64,000 nt of DNA from Limnohabitans sp. 2KL-51 (GCF_003063645.1 NZ_NESJ01000003.1:232798-296797), one strand, 5' to 3'. Positions 27,405-35,817 are shown, numbered from the stretch's first letter. The notes: a model not told the origin generated them from the letters alone. Numbers and translations are program-made.

Positions 27405-27427
27405 GGGATTTCCAATAAATAATAATG

Positions 27428-27441
27428 ACTGACTGGTTAGT
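27428..27441. promoter_or_regulatory. imperfect palindrome, possible TetR-type operator
   Basis: ACTGACTGGTTAGT matches its own reverse complement at 10 of 14 positions and lies 24 bases upstream of the efflux adaptor start. Such sites often bind TetR-type efflux repressors, but no TetR gene is in the window. Confidence 0.3.
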
Positions 27442-27489
27442 AATCTATTCAAAGCAGTTCTACCTGTCAAGCGACAATAGCGATTGACC

Positions 27490-28563
27490 ATGTTCAAACA
27501 CCCCCTATTGATGCGGCCACAACGCACCGGACTGAACGCCGAGCAACGAAACCTTCTGCGGCAGGTTTCGCGCTCTTTTGACCTGTCCATTCGCCTGTTG
27601 CCCCCAGCCCTGCAAGCCCCGGTGGCCATTGGCTACTTGTTGGCACGCGCCACCGACACCGTGGCCGACACCACGGCCCTGCCCTTGGCCGAACGGCAAG
27701 ATTTGCTGACGCTGATGAGCCAAGCGATCGATGCAAACCAAGCGTGTACCACCCGCACAGCAGAACTGAGCCGCCTCACCCAAGCTTTTGCCGCGCAGCA
27801 AACCGACCCGCACGAACGCGCCCTGATGCAAGCCCTGCCGCAATGCCTGCCGCTTTTGCACACCCTGACAAAAGCCGACCAAACCAGCGTGCGCCAAGTC
27901 CTGCGCCACATCACCCATGGCCAACAGCTGGACATGACCCGCTTTGGCTCCGGCCTGCAGGCTTTGCAAACAGAAGCCGAACTGGCCCACTACACCTGGC
28001 TGGTGGCCGGTTGCGTGGGCGAATTTTGGACCGAGCTCTGCGGCCGCCACATGCCCGGTTACAGCCTGCTGCCCCAGGCCGAGATGATGCGCATTGGGCG
28101 GGAATACGGCATGGGATTGCAGCGCCTGAACATTCTTCGCGACGCCGGCGCCGATTTGGCTGCCGGGCGCTGCTACTGGCCTGTCGAAACCCTGGCCCAG
28201 GCGGGTCTGACCCCGGCCATGCTGGAGCAAGCGGCCCAAACCCCAAATACAGACACCCTGCACGCCCTGGCCCCGCTCTACACCCAGTGGCTGGAGCACA
28301 CCCAGGCCCAACTGGCCGACGGCATGCGCTACGCCCTGGCGCTCAAGCCGCTTCGGCTGCGTCTGGCCAGCGCTCTGCCTGCCTTGATTGGTGCGCGCAC
28401 CGTGGCGCTGCTGCGCCAGGCCGGGCCTGCGGCTTTGAATCAGCGCGTCAAAATGCCGCGCCACGAAGTGCGCGCCCTGCTGTGGCGCATCGCCTTGGGC
28501 CTGGGGTCTGCGGCCGTTTTGCAAAAAGAATTTCGCAAATTGTCCGGCGAGCCCCTGCCGTGA
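27490..28563 (+). CDS. squalene/phytoene synthase family protein
   Basis: The 357-residue all-helical prenyl condensing enzyme has the first Asp-rich motif in ARATDTVADT near 57 and the second in RLNILRDAGADL near 218. The motif SRSFDLSIRLLPPALQAPV near 27 is typical of Erg9-like bacterial squalene synthases. It probably condenses two farnesyl diphosphates or a step of that reaction. It is divergent from the efflux operon and 31 bases ahead of the hpnD-like gene. The start at the ATG at 27490 is chosen over a TTG two codons earlier. Confidence 0.8.
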   Translation: MFKHPLLMRPQRTGLNAEQRNLLRQVSRSFDLSIRLLPPALQAPVAIGYLLARATDTVADTTALPLAERQDLLTLMSQAIDANQACTTRTAELSRLTQAFAAQQTDPHERALMQALPQCLPLLHTLTKADQTSVRQVLRHITHGQQLDMTRFGSGLQALQTEAELAHYTWLVAGCVGEFWTELCGRHMPGYSLLPQAEMMRIGREYGMGLQRLNILRDAGADLAAGRCYWPVETLAQAGLTPAMLEQAAQTPNTDTLHALAPLYTQWLEHTQAQLADGMRYALALKPLRLRLASALPALIGARTVALLRQAGPAALNQRVKMPRHEVRALLWRIALGLGSAAVLQKEFRKLSGEPLP

Positions 28564-28594
28564 TCTGGCGCTTTGAATGCGAGAATCCCAGCCC

Positions 28595-29434
28595 ATGAGC
28601 CCGCAAGACTACGTCCAGCAAAAAGCCGCCGCCTCGGGCAGCAGCTTTTATTACGCCTTCCTCTTCCTCCCGCCGGAGCGCCGTGCGGCCATCACCGCCT
28701 TTTATGCCTTTTGCCGCGAAGTGGACGACGTGGTCGACGAAATCAAAGACCCCGGCGTGGCCGCGACCAAACTCGCCTGGTGGCAAAAAGAAGTGATACA
28801 AGCCTACGCAGGCCAGCCCAGCCACCCGGTCATGCACGCCCTCATGCCCCTGGCCCCCGCCTTCGGCATCGAAAGCCGCCACCTGATGGCCGTGATCGAA
28901 GGCTGCCAGATGGACCTGAACCAAACCCGGTATCTGGACTTTGCAGGCCTGACGACATACTGCCACCTGGTGGCAGGCGTGGTGGGCGAAGTCGCCGCCC
29001 GCATCTTTGGCCAGACAGACGAGGCGACCACGGCCTACGCCCACAAGCTGGGCCTGGCCTTTCAGATGACCAACATCATCCGCGACGTGGGCGAAGACGC
29101 CATGCGCGGGCGCATCTACCTGCCGCTGGACGAGCAGCAGCGCTTTGGTGTCAAAGCCAACGAACTGATGCAGCGCGACTATTCAGACCGCTTCACCGCG
29201 TTGATGAAGTTCCAGACCGACCGCGCCCACGCCCTGTACGACGAAGCCCTGGCCCTGCTGCCCGCAGCCGACCGCCGCGCCCAAAAACCCGGCCTCATGA
29301 TGGCCAGCATCTACCGCACCTTGCTGCGCGAAATCGAAGCCTCGGGCTTTCAGGTGCTGCACCAGCGCATTGCGCTCACGCCGCTGCGCAAGCTGTGGCT
29401 GGCTTGGAAGATGCAGGCGCTGGGGCGGTTTTGA
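28595..29434 (+). CDS. hpnD: presqualene diphosphate synthase HpnD-like
   Basis: The 279-residue protein has SGSSFYYAFLFLPPERRAAI near 15 and the two Asp motifs CREVDDVVDE near 45 and MTNIIRDVGEDA near 160, the pattern of HpnD. In hopanoid-type squalene synthesis HpnD forms presqualene diphosphate, HpnC converts it to hydroxysqualene and HpnE reduces that. No hpnE-like flavoprotein is in the window. The ATG at 28595 gives the family N-terminus; an ATG six codons upstream is an alternative. Confidence 0.85.
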   Translation: MSPQDYVQQKAAASGSSFYYAFLFLPPERRAAITAFYAFCREVDDVVDEIKDPGVAATKLAWWQKEVIQAYAGQPSHPVMHALMPLAPAFGIESRHLMAVIEGCQMDLNQTRYLDFAGLTTYCHLVAGVVGEVAARIFGQTDEATTAYAHKLGLAFQMTNIIRDVGEDAMRGRIYLPLDEQQRFGVKANELMQRDYSDRFTALMKFQTDRAHALYDEALALLPAADRRAQKPGLMMASIYRTLLREIEASGFQVLHQRIALTPLRKLWLAWKMQALGRF

Positions 29435-29475
29435 ACTGAATTCACCCAAACCTATTACGATAAAAATTCAATACA

Positions 29476-29497
29476 AAACAATAAATTATTATTGTTT
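29476..29497. promoter_or_regulatory. A+T-rich inverted repeat upstream of the DUF2975 operon
   Basis: AAACAATAA and TTATTGTTT are separated by ATTA, a perfect 9+9 inverted repeat in an A+T-rich 112-base gap. It may be an operator for the XRE regulator encoded two genes downstream, or the hpnD terminator, since T-rich DNA follows. Confidence 0.4.
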
Positions 29498-29546
29498 AAA
29501 TTTAATTTTTGAGTTCCAATGCACTCTTTTCACAAGGAGGCACGGC

Positions 29547-30113
29547 ATGAACTCACCCACATCACTCACTTCGACCCACAACGCGAAACTGCGCCGCAAA
29601 GTCGTCACGGTCATCTGGTCCTTGCGGGTCGTGGCTTGCGTTTACACCGCATGGGTGTTCTGGCTGATCGTTCGGCCATTACGGCGCACACCGGCCTTTT
29701 TGGAACGCTTGGGCAACTACTGGCAACGTGACATGAGCGACGCTCAAGACTGGCAAGTCTGGAGCGTGGTGACGCTGGACTTGGCGCTGTTGACCATCTT
29801 ATTGGCAGCCATCGTTTGCTTGTGGGTGGCTTCACGGCATTTGCTGAGCGACATGAGCTTGACCGCCACGGCCAGCACTTGGCTGCGGCGCGGTGCCTGG
29901 GCGGGCCTGATCTGCACCGTGCTGAGCATCCTCACCCGCCCATTCATCAGTTACCTCTACACCCTGCACCTGCCTGCTGAATCACGCCTTTGGTTGTGGA
30001 ACATCAACCCCAGCGACTTGCTGGGCCTGCTGATTTGCGGCGTCTTGCTCATGCTGTCGTACCTGATGGCTTGGATGTCAGAAATCGCCGAAGAAAACAA
30101 GGCGTTTGTCTGA
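29547..30113 (+). CDS. DUF2975 membrane protein
   Basis: The 188-residue protein has four membrane spans (about 23-45, 68-95, 115-135 and 158-180) and the DUF2975 layout, with a conserved NPSDLLGLLICGVLLMLSYL near the end. Function is unknown. An excellent AAGGAGG site precedes the ATG at 29547. Its stop overlaps the start of a small XRE regulator (TGATG). DUF2975 genes are often paired with YozG-like XRE proteins, and this pair fits that pattern. Confidence 0.8.
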   Translation: MNSPTSLTSTHNAKLRRKVVTVIWSLRVVACVYTAWVFWLIVRPLRRTPAFLERLGNYWQRDMSDAQDWQVWSVVTLDLALLTILLAAIVCLWVASRHLLSDMSLTATASTWLRRGAWAGLICTVLSILTRPFISYLYTLHLPAESRLWLWNINPSDLLGLLICGVLLMLSYLMAWMSEIAEENKAFV

Positions 30114-30334
30114 TGCCCATCGTCGTCCAACTCGACCTGATGCTGGCACGCCGCAAGATGCGCTCACGCGACCTGGCCGCCGCCGTCGGCATTACCGAAG
30201 TCAACATTTCCCTGCTCAAGTCCGGCAAGGTCAAAGGCGTTCGCTTTGACACGCTGGAGCGCATCTGCGAAGTCTTGCAATGCCAGCCGGGGGATTTGTT
30301 GGTTCATGAACCCCAACCACCCGAGGCAACATGA
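30113..30334 (+). CDS. small XRE-family regulator (YozG-like)
   Basis: The 73-residue protein is almost entirely one helix-turn-helix domain: MRSRDLAAAVGITEVNISLL followed by FDTLERICEVLQCQPGDLL. It starts within the stop codon of the DUF2975 gene and ends within the start of the next gene (ATGA), so the three genes are translationally coupled. It likely regulates this operon. Confidence 0.85.
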   Translation: MPIVVQLDLMLARRKMRSRDLAAAVGITEVNISLLKSGKVKGVRFDTLERICEVLQCQPGDLLVHEPQPPEAT

Positions 30335-31116
30335 TCCGACTGCGCACCCTCACACTCCTTTTGTCTTTGGCCCTCTTGAGTGGTTGCGGCATGCTGCACA
30401 GCGTGGCGCAAAGCGGCAAATTGCTCGCCCCTGAAAGATTTGGCCTGATCCCCATTGCGCCCCATTTGTATGTCGAGGCCGGAACCGATGAAGCCACGCG
30501 GGATCGACTGCGCGCAGACATGGACCGCGCCGAAGCAGCCATCCTCAAGGCCTACGGCAGCGTCAGCGCACGCCCCACCGTGCAGGCCTGCATCACCGAA
30601 AACTGCTATGCCTCCTTCGGCGGGCGCGACGAAGTTGCCAAGGTTTTCGGCCAACGCATCTTGCTGTCGCAGCGTGGGTTGAACTGGCACTTTCTGGCAC
30701 ACGAATGGTCACACGCAGAAATGAGCACACGCCTGAGACTACTGGCCTGGAAACGCATGCCTCAGTGGTTTGACGAAGGTCTGGCCGTGACCATCAGCGA
30801 AGCGCCCGAGCACTCAGAAAACCATTGGCAATTTCTGATCAGCACCGACATCCCCCGGCCCACTCGCGACGAGTTGCTCACCTACCAATCCTTGCAGCAA
30901 TGGCTGGCTGGCGTTCACCGCTTTGGCGACGACAAAAACTTTGAACGCGTGGCACAAGGCCAACCCACTCTCAGCCCCGTCTATGCCGCCGCCGGGCACG
31001 AAGTGCGCCCCTGGCTGGCCCAAGTCGGTAGTCAAGGCTTGCTGCAAGTCATTCAACGCATGAACAAAGGCATGGACTTTGAAGCCGCATACGCAAATCA
31101 AAAGCAAACTCCATAA
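30331..31116 (+). CDS. lipoprotein with HExxH metallopeptidase motif
   Basis: The 261-residue protein has a lipobox LLSGC (C19) and a zinc-peptidase signature HEWSH at 124-128. A downstream acidic residue, E149 in WFDEGLAV, suits a gluzincin active site. Cys residues at about 87 and 92 could form a disulfide. It should act in the periplasm or at a membrane surface. The family is not one I can name with certainty; it resembles peptidase-MA-like or M61-like proteins. It is third in the coupled DUF2975/XRE operon. Confidence 0.7.
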   Translation: MIRLRTLTLLLSLALLSGCGMLHSVAQSGKLLAPERFGLIPIAPHLYVEAGTDEATRDRLRADMDRAEAAILKAYGSVSARPTVQACITENCYASFGGRDEVAKVFGQRILLSQRGLNWHFLAHEWSHAEMSTRLRLLAWKRMPQWFDEGLAVTISEAPEHSENHWQFLISTDIPRPTRDELLTYQSLQQWLAGVHRFGDDKNFERVAQGQPTLSPVYAAAGHEVRPWLAQVGSQGLLQVIQRMNKGMDFEAAYANQKQTP

Positions 31117-31133
31117 ACACCGACATTAAATTC

Positions 31134-31149
31134 GTATCCCAATTGATAC
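31134..31149. promoter_or_regulatory. inverted repeat upstream of RelE/XRE pair, likely operator
   Basis: GTATC and GATAC are separated by CCAATT, ending 9 bases before the toxin start. The position suits autorepression by the antitoxin. Confidence 0.45.
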
Positions 31150-31157
31150 AATCAGCC

Positions 31158-31454
31158 ATGAAGACGATTTACACCACCGAAGTCTTTGATGTGTGGTTTG
31201 AGTCCCTGAAGGACCGACAAACGGCCAGGCGCATTCAGGCCCGTATTGATCGCGCTGAAGAAGGCAACTTCGGTGACTACAAGGCAGTGGGCGAAGGTGT
31301 GTCCGAAATGCGCATCCACCATGGCCCAGGCTTTCGCGTGTATTTCACACAGCGCGGCATGGAAATCGTGATTCTTTTGGCCGGGGGCGACAAATCCAGT
31401 CAAACCCAAGACATTGCAACGGCGCACGAACTCGCGCGTCAATTGAAGGAGTAA
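31158..31454 (+). CDS. RelE/HigB-type toxin (Gp49-like)
   Basis: The 98-residue protein has the RelE-like pattern TTEVFDVWFESLKDRQTARR, then GNFGDYKAVGEGVSEMRI, GPGFRVYF and IVILLAGGDKSSQ. This subgroup (addiction module killer protein) is an mRNA interferase-type toxin. The toxin comes first and the antitoxin follows after 4 bases, the HigBA order. The ATG at 31158 is preferred to an upstream TTG. It appears intact. Confidence 0.87.
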   Translation: MKTIYTTEVFDVWFESLKDRQTARRIQARIDRAEEGNFGDYKAVGEGVSEMRIHHGPGFRVYFTQRGMEIVILLAGGDKSSQTQDIATAHELARQLKE

Positions 31455-31458
31455 GGAC

Positions 31459-31761
31459 ATGAGCACACTCAAGCTCCGCAAATGGGACAGCGCCGAACAC
31501 CTCAAAACCGAGGAAGATATGGCGCTTTATCTGGAGGCTTGCCTGCAAGAAGCTGGAGACGATGCTGCATTTATCGCCAAAGCACTGGGCCAAATCGCCC
31601 GAGCCAAGGGCATGTCTCAACTTTCTCGGGATACGGGCCTAGGCCGGGAAAGCCTTTATAAAGCCCTCTCGGGCGAAGGCAATCCCAGCTTTGCAACGAT
31701 CCTGAAAGTCACCTCGGCCTTGGGCATTCGGCTGCATGCGCAAGCGATTCAAACGGCCTGA
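31459..31761 (+). CDS. XRE-type antitoxin of the RelE/HigB pair
   Basis: The 100-residue protein has an N-terminal toxin-binding stretch (KLRKWDSAEHLKTEEDMALY) and a C-terminal helix-turn-helix (GMSQLSRDTGLGRESLYKAL, then PSFATILKVTSALGI). It should neutralise the upstream toxin and repress the promoter. It looks complete. The next gene is convergent, 42 bases away. Confidence 0.87.
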   Translation: MSTLKLRKWDSAEHLKTEEDMALYLEACLQEAGDDAAFIAKALGQIARAKGMSQLSRDTGLGRESLYKALSGEGNPSFATILKVTSALGIRLHAQAIQTA

Positions 31762-31803
31762 TCACCAACAAGGCATTCGCCTCAACCACAACGATTCAGG
31801 TCC

Positions 31804-32454
31804 TCACTTCATCGCCCGTGCCTGAGCCTGCGCGGGCCGATCCAGACAAACTTTGAGCCAGCTCGACACCGCTGGGTATTGGGCCAGCAACGCAGCCGCC
31901 GGGCGCACCCAGCTGGCCACGCTGGCCACACATACATCGGCCACGGTGAAACGGTTGGCGGCCAAGTAAGCCTCGCCTTTGGCGTGCTGGGCTTGCAGGT
32001 GTTTCTCCAGCACGGCCAGTGGCACTTTCAGGCGGCTCTCGGCCTTATCCGCCAGCTCGGGCTTGCGCTGGTCTTCGGGCATGGCCATGCGGTGCATCAG
32101 CACCGTGAGCGCATCCGCCTCCAACTCAGACACTGTCCAAAAACTCCAGCGCAAGGCCTCGGCTTCTTCGCGGGGCGTGGCGGGCGCAACCGTTTGGCCG
32201 TCGGCTTTGCCATGCACACGGGCGATATACAAGGCGCAAGCCATGCTCTCCCACACGGTGATGGCGCCCTCGGCACGCTCGTCGATCAGGACTGGAATAT
32301 GGCCATTCGGGTTGATCGCCAAAAACTCGGGCGTGCGGGTTGCGCCACCCGCGTAGGGTGTGGAAATGAGATCGAACGGCACACCCAACTCCAAAGCCGT
32401 CCAGATGGGGCGTGCAGCGCGCGATGGGCCAATGCCGTAAATCTTCAAAGTCAT
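31804..32454 (-). CDS. glutathione S-transferase
   Basis: The 216-residue protein shows the N-terminal thioredoxin fold (MTLKIYGIGPSRAARPIWTA, NPNGHIPVLID near 54, ESMACALYIAR near 74) and a helical C-terminal domain with the N-cap motif FTVADVCVAS near 170. SRAARP supplies the likely glutathione-contacting Ser. Substrates are unknown. It is only distantly similar to the GST at 6684. It lies 10 bases after the HAD gene and is probably cotranscribed. Confidence 0.85.
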   Translation of the reverse strand: MTLKIYGIGPSRAARPIWTALELGVPFDLISTPYAGGATRTPEFLAINPNGHIPVLIDERAEGAITVWESMACALYIARVHGKADGQTVAPATPREEAEALRWSFWTVSELEADALTVLMHRMAMPEDQRKPELADKAESRLKVPLAVLEKHLQAQHAKGEAYLAANRFTVADVCVASVASWVRPAAALLAQYPAVSSWLKVCLDRPAQAQARAMK

Positions 32455-32464
32455 GTCGGTCTCC

Positions 32465-33172
32465 TCAGGGTTGGTAATCTGGCCAGCTGGCGCACAGCGC
32501 GTGCAAGTCTCGCACGTCCAAATGTGGGCGCATGTCGCCATGGGTCCATTCGTGGCCTTCGCGGTTGAGCCAGGCCACCTGCATGCCTGCGGCCAAAGCG
32601 CCCACGCAGTCAGCGTGCGCGTCGTCGCCAATGTGCAGCACCTCGTGGAGCTGTACACCTGCCGCTGCCGCGCCAGCCACAAAAATACGCAAGTCCGGCT
32701 TGGCCACTCCCAAAGACTGGGCACTCACGCTGGCGTGAAAGTGCTGGCCAATGCCGACGCGATGCACGTCGGCATTGCCGTTGGACAAGGCAACGATCGG
32801 GTACTTGGCACTCCAAAAACCGAGGGCAGGCAAGGCGTCGTCAAACAGGTCCACCCGCTGGCGCTCGGCAAAAAACACCTCAAAAGCGGCCTCAGCCAAG
32901 TGCACCGGGTCACCGGCTTGCTGCAACAAGGCGCGTATCGACTGCAGGCGCAAAAACGACAGATCGTGCGCCCGATCGGCATGGCGAGCATTGATCTCTG
33001 CGCGAATGGACTGCTTTAACGCCAAGTCGGCTGACAAGGCCGCCGTAACAGGCGCGTGGTCAGACAGCCAAGCCTGCAAAGCAGCTTCGGCTCGGCCAAT
33101 CGTGGGCCAAACGGGCCACAAGGTGTCGTCCAAATCGAGGGAAATGGCTTTGATTTTTGAAATGTCAATCAT
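32465..33172 (-). CDS. HAD-family hydrolase (YjjG/Gph-like)
   Basis: The 235-residue phosphatase has motif I SLDLDDTLWP (D13 and D15), motif II ALSNGN near 125, motif III Lys in GVAKPDLRIF near 153 and motif IV HIGDDAHAD near 180. It belongs to HAD subfamily I, phosphatases of small metabolites. The start could be the ATG at 33172 or 33193; the shorter one gives the family N-terminus. Either way it overlaps or abuts the divergent hemH start. Confidence 0.87.
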   Translation of the reverse strand: MIDISKIKAISLDLDDTLWPVWPTIGRAEAALQAWLSDHAPVTAALSADLALKQSIRAEINARHADRAHDLSFLRLQSIRALLQQAGDPVHLAEAAFEVFFAERQRVDLFDDALPALGFWSAKYPIVALSNGNADVHRVGIGQHFHASVSAQSLGVAKPDLRIFVAGAAAAGVQLHEVLHIGDDAHADCVGALAAGMQVAWLNREGHEWTHGDMRPHLDVRDLHALCASWPDYQP

Positions 33173-33191
33173 GGTGGTGGGAGAATAACGC

Positions 33192-34280
33192 ATGGCATTC
33201 CAAAAAGAACCCTCCTTCCAGCATGGTCAGGCCCCCCGCACGGCGGTGCTGTATTGCAACTTGGGCACACCCAGCGCGCCCACGGCGCCAGCGCTTCGCA
33301 AGTACTTGGCTGAATTTTTGGGCGACAGCCGCGTGGTCGAAATCCCCAAACCGATCTGGTTGCTGATCCTGCACGGCATCATCTTGCGCGTGCGCCCCGC
33401 CAAATCGGCGGCCAAATACGCCAGCATCTGGACCGAGGGGGGTTCGCCGCTCAAAGTTTTTACTGAAAAGCAAGCCCAGTCGCTGGGCACGACCCTGCAA
33501 GAGCGCGGCCACAGCGTCACCGTGCGTTACGCCATGCGCTACGGCCAGCCTTCCATTCCAGAGCAACTGCAAGCACTCAAGACTGAAGGTGTTCAGCGGG
33601 TGCTCATCGTGCCTGCTTACCCTCAATATAGCGGCACCACCACCGCCAGTGTGTTCGATGCCGTTTACCACTGGGGCCTGAAAACACGGCTCATCCCCGA
33701 GATGCGCTTTGTCAACCACTACCACGACGACCCGCGCTACATCGCTGCGCTGGCGCAAACGGTTCGTGAACACTGGGCTGCCAATGGCCAATCCGAACAA
33801 TTGGTGATGAGCTTCCATGGCGTGCCCGAGCGCACCCTGCACTTGGGCGACCCTTACCACTGTGAGTGCATGAAAACGGGTCGCCTGCTGGCCGAGGCGC
33901 TCGGCCTGTCCAAAGACCAATACAAACTCACCTTCCAATCGCGCTTTGGCAAAGCCAAGTGGCTGGAGCCCTACACCGAACCCACACTGGTGGCCATGGC
34001 ACAGCAAGGCGTGAAAAAGGTGGATGTGATCTGCCCTGGCTTTACAGGCGACTGTCTGGAGACACTGGAAGAAATCCAGCAAGAAGCGAAGGAAGCCTAT
34101 CTGCACGCGGGGGGCGAAAGCTTCAGTTACATCCCCTGCCTGAACAACCACGCGCAGTGGATCGATGCCCTGGCCGACATCAGCCTGGACCACATGCAGG
34201 CTTGGGACTTGTCAACACCCGACACCAAGACGCTGGCTGCCAGCCGCGAACGCGCATTGGCACATGGTGCCAAAAACTAA
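33192..34280 (+). CDS. hemH: ferrochelatase
   Basis: The 362-residue enzyme inserts Fe2+ into protoporphyrin IX, the last step of heme synthesis. Signatures are AVLYCNLGTPSAPT near 17, VPAYPQYSGTTTASVFD near 140, the active-site His in LVMSFHGVPERTL near 204 and the acidic face in CPGFTGDCLETLEEI near 282. GGAG lies 8 bases before the ATG. The length is normal. Heme supply suits the cytochrome genes elsewhere in the window, but no linkage is implied. Confidence 0.95.
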   Translation: MAFQKEPSFQHGQAPRTAVLYCNLGTPSAPTAPALRKYLAEFLGDSRVVEIPKPIWLLILHGIILRVRPAKSAAKYASIWTEGGSPLKVFTEKQAQSLGTTLQERGHSVTVRYAMRYGQPSIPEQLQALKTEGVQRVLIVPAYPQYSGTTTASVFDAVYHWGLKTRLIPEMRFVNHYHDDPRYIAALAQTVREHWAANGQSEQLVMSFHGVPERTLHLGDPYHCECMKTGRLLAEALGLSKDQYKLTFQSRFGKAKWLEPYTEPTLVAMAQQGVKKVDVICPGFTGDCLETLEEIQQEAKEAYLHAGGESFSYIPCLNNHAQWIDALADISLDHMQAWDLSTPDTKTLAASRERALAHGAKN

Positions 34281-34307
34281 TCAGATTTTTTTGGCCACCG
34301 TCTCTGA

Positions 34308-34326
34308 GACCCCCTCATTTGGGGGT
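34308..34326. terminator. hairpin after hemH, possible terminator
   Basis: ACCCCC and GGGGGT form a stem around TCATTT, 28 bases after the hemH stop. No T-run follows, so termination would be weak or rho-assisted. Confidence 0.35.
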
Positions 34327-34342
34327 TAGAATACCGATCAGT

Positions 34343-34419
34343 CGGAGCGTAGCGCAGCCTGGTAGCGCATCTGCTTTGGGAGCAGAGGGTCGCGAGTTCG
34401 AATCCCGCCGCTCCGACCA
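34343..34419 (+). tRNA. tRNA-Pro(UGG)
   Basis: The 77-base gene includes CCA. The acceptor stem is CGGAGCG/CGCTCCG, the anticodon TGG lies in CTTTGGGAG, and the T-arm is GTTCGAATC. Confidence 0.97.
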
Positions 34420-34467
34420 TTTCATTCAATGCCCAACCAGCGCACTGAACACATTGAAACCAACAAC

Positions 34468-34489
34468 AAAGGCCCATCAAGGGCCTTTT
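34468..34489 (+). terminator. terminator between tRNA-Pro and tRNA-Arg
   Basis: AAAGGCCC and GGGCCTTT form an 8-bp stem with loop ATCAA, followed by TTGTGTTT. Confidence 0.75.
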
Positions 34490-34511
34490 GTGTTTATTCT
34501 GCGTTTTATTT

Positions 34512-34588
34512 CTGCCCGTAGCTCAGTTGGATAGAGCAACAGCCTTCTAAGCTGTGGGTCACAGGTTCGATCCCTGTCGGGCAGACCA
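34512..34588 (+). tRNA. tRNA-Arg(UCU)
   Basis: The 77-base gene includes CCA. The acceptor stem is CTGCCCG/CGGGCAG, the anticodon TCT lies in CCTTCTAAG, and the T-arm is GTTCGATCC. The 83 bases to the fliS stop hold no further feature. Confidence 0.96.
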
Positions 34589-34671
34589 TTTCCCCAATCC
34601 TGACTCAGCGTTAGCCTCGTCGAAAATTAAGGATTGCCCCATCAAGATCAGCGTCATAAGGGTCAAACCCT

Positions 34672-35094
34672 TCAGTTGGTGTAACGCACAGCTGGCTGAG
34701 TCTGGCCCAGCAGGCTGGGCAGAGTCTTCCAAGCCTCTGTGATGTCCTTGATGAGGCTTTGAACTTCTTCGAGCGCTGTCAGATCATTGTAGGCATTGAT
34801 ATGAAGCAAGCGGCGGGTCACATAGGCATACAACTCGTTGAGGTTTTGAGCCAACTCGCCACCGCGCTCGAAATCCAGCGCCCCCTGCAAACCCACCACA
34901 ATGCGGCCTGCGCGTGACAAGGCTTTGGACTTTTCTTCAATGGCGTTGTTCTGAATGTGACCCTTGGCCGAAGACAAGCTTTCGGTCAAGCCGTCAAACA
35001 GCATCTGGATCAGTTGGACATTGTCAGCTGTGGCAACACCTGTCACCACTTGTACCGAACCGTAACTTTGAGCCGCTCTTGAATATGCACGCAT
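34672..35094 (-). CDS. fliS: flagellar export chaperone FliS
   Basis: The 140-residue helical chaperone caps the C-terminus of flagellin before export. It starts MRAYSRAAQSYGSVQVV and has the FliS motifs QLIQMLFDGLTESLSSAKG near 33 and LNELYAYVTRRLLHINAYND near 88. The frame is open upstream to 35181, but the ATG at 35094 gives the family start. Unusually it is separated from fliD and fliC, which are not in the window. It is last in the minus-strand flagellar run. Confidence 0.93.
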   Translation of the reverse strand: MRAYSRAAQSYGSVQVVTGVATADNVQLIQMLFDGLTESLSSAKGHIQNNAIEEKSKALSRAGRIVVGLQGALDFERGGELAQNLNELYAYVTRRLLHINAYNDLTALEEVQSLIKDITEAWKTLPSLLGQTQPAVRYTN

Positions 35095-35185
35095 GGTGGA
35101 AAACCTTTTATCAACTGCTTGTACAAACAGTATCGGAAAGGCTGGAGGAAACTTGAGCCCCCAAGACGCAACAAAGGACAAAAAC

Positions 35186-35785
35186 TCAAGGCATCAGAGG
35201 GGGCACCAGAACGGGCATCTCGGCACCAGGCCGTGGCATCAAGCTGACCGACAAGGGCTGGGCCAAATTCACCATCGCTTTGCCGTAGAGGGTTTGGCCC
35301 ACTTCATCAAGGGCAAAACGAACCGCTTCGAGCTGATCTGCAAGCAACTGGACACTGTCCAGGCCACATTTGTAAAGGGTGTTGACCTGTGCTGAGGGCA
35401 GCCATGACTCCACTGGACCGCGAGCGGTGTTGATCAACTTGGTGTTTTTGGGCTCAGCCATCGCGCCCATACGACCGTCATTGACGCCCTCTTGAAAAAT
35501 CGCGTCAACGTGCTTGTGCAAAACCATCTCATAGGCCAGACGAACTTCATCGAGCAGATCAGGGTCGAACCCCTCAGGCACCCGGCCTGTCATCGCATCC
35601 CAGAGCTTTTTTGAACTCAAGCCTGCAAAAGGCCCTGATGGAACCGCCTCTTTTTGAGATTTCAGCGACTGGCTGAACTGACGGGTTTGCTTTTCGAGGT
35701 TGTTGACCCGGTCAAGCAGGTAAATGATGCACACCAAAAGCACCAAGATGCCCATGGCCATCAAAGCAGACACAAAGGCATCCAT
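35186..35785 (-). CDS. unrecognised membrane-anchored protein in the flagellar cluster
   Basis: The 199-residue protein has one N-terminal membrane helix (about 4-26), a short coiled coil (DRVNNLEKQTRQFSQSLKSQ) and a soluble C-terminal part with no motif I know. GGAG lies nine bases before the ATG at 35785. It sits between fliS and another unknown gene, downstream of fliA on the same strand, spaced 32 bases from its neighbour. Its position suggests a flagellar or chemotaxis accessory role, but nothing in the sequence proves it. Confidence 0.65.
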   Translation of the reverse strand: MDAFVSALMAMGILVLLVCIIYLLDRVNNLEKQTRQFSQSLKSQKEAVPSGPFAGLSSKKLWDAMTGRVPEGFDPDLLDEVRLAYEMVLHKHVDAIFQEGVNDGRMGAMAEPKNTKLINTARGPVESWLPSAQVNTLYKCGLDSVQLLADQLEAVRFALDEVGQTLYGKAMVNLAQPLSVSLMPRPGAEMPVLVPPLMP

Positions 35786-35817
35786 AAGGGTCCACTCCAA
35801 ATCCGTAAGTCAAGACT

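Noticed and set aside
27505..28596. 363-codon minus-strand frame opposite the squalene synthase gene
   Set aside because: Gly/Gln/His-rich shadow without a family, while the plus strand has both catalytic motifs.
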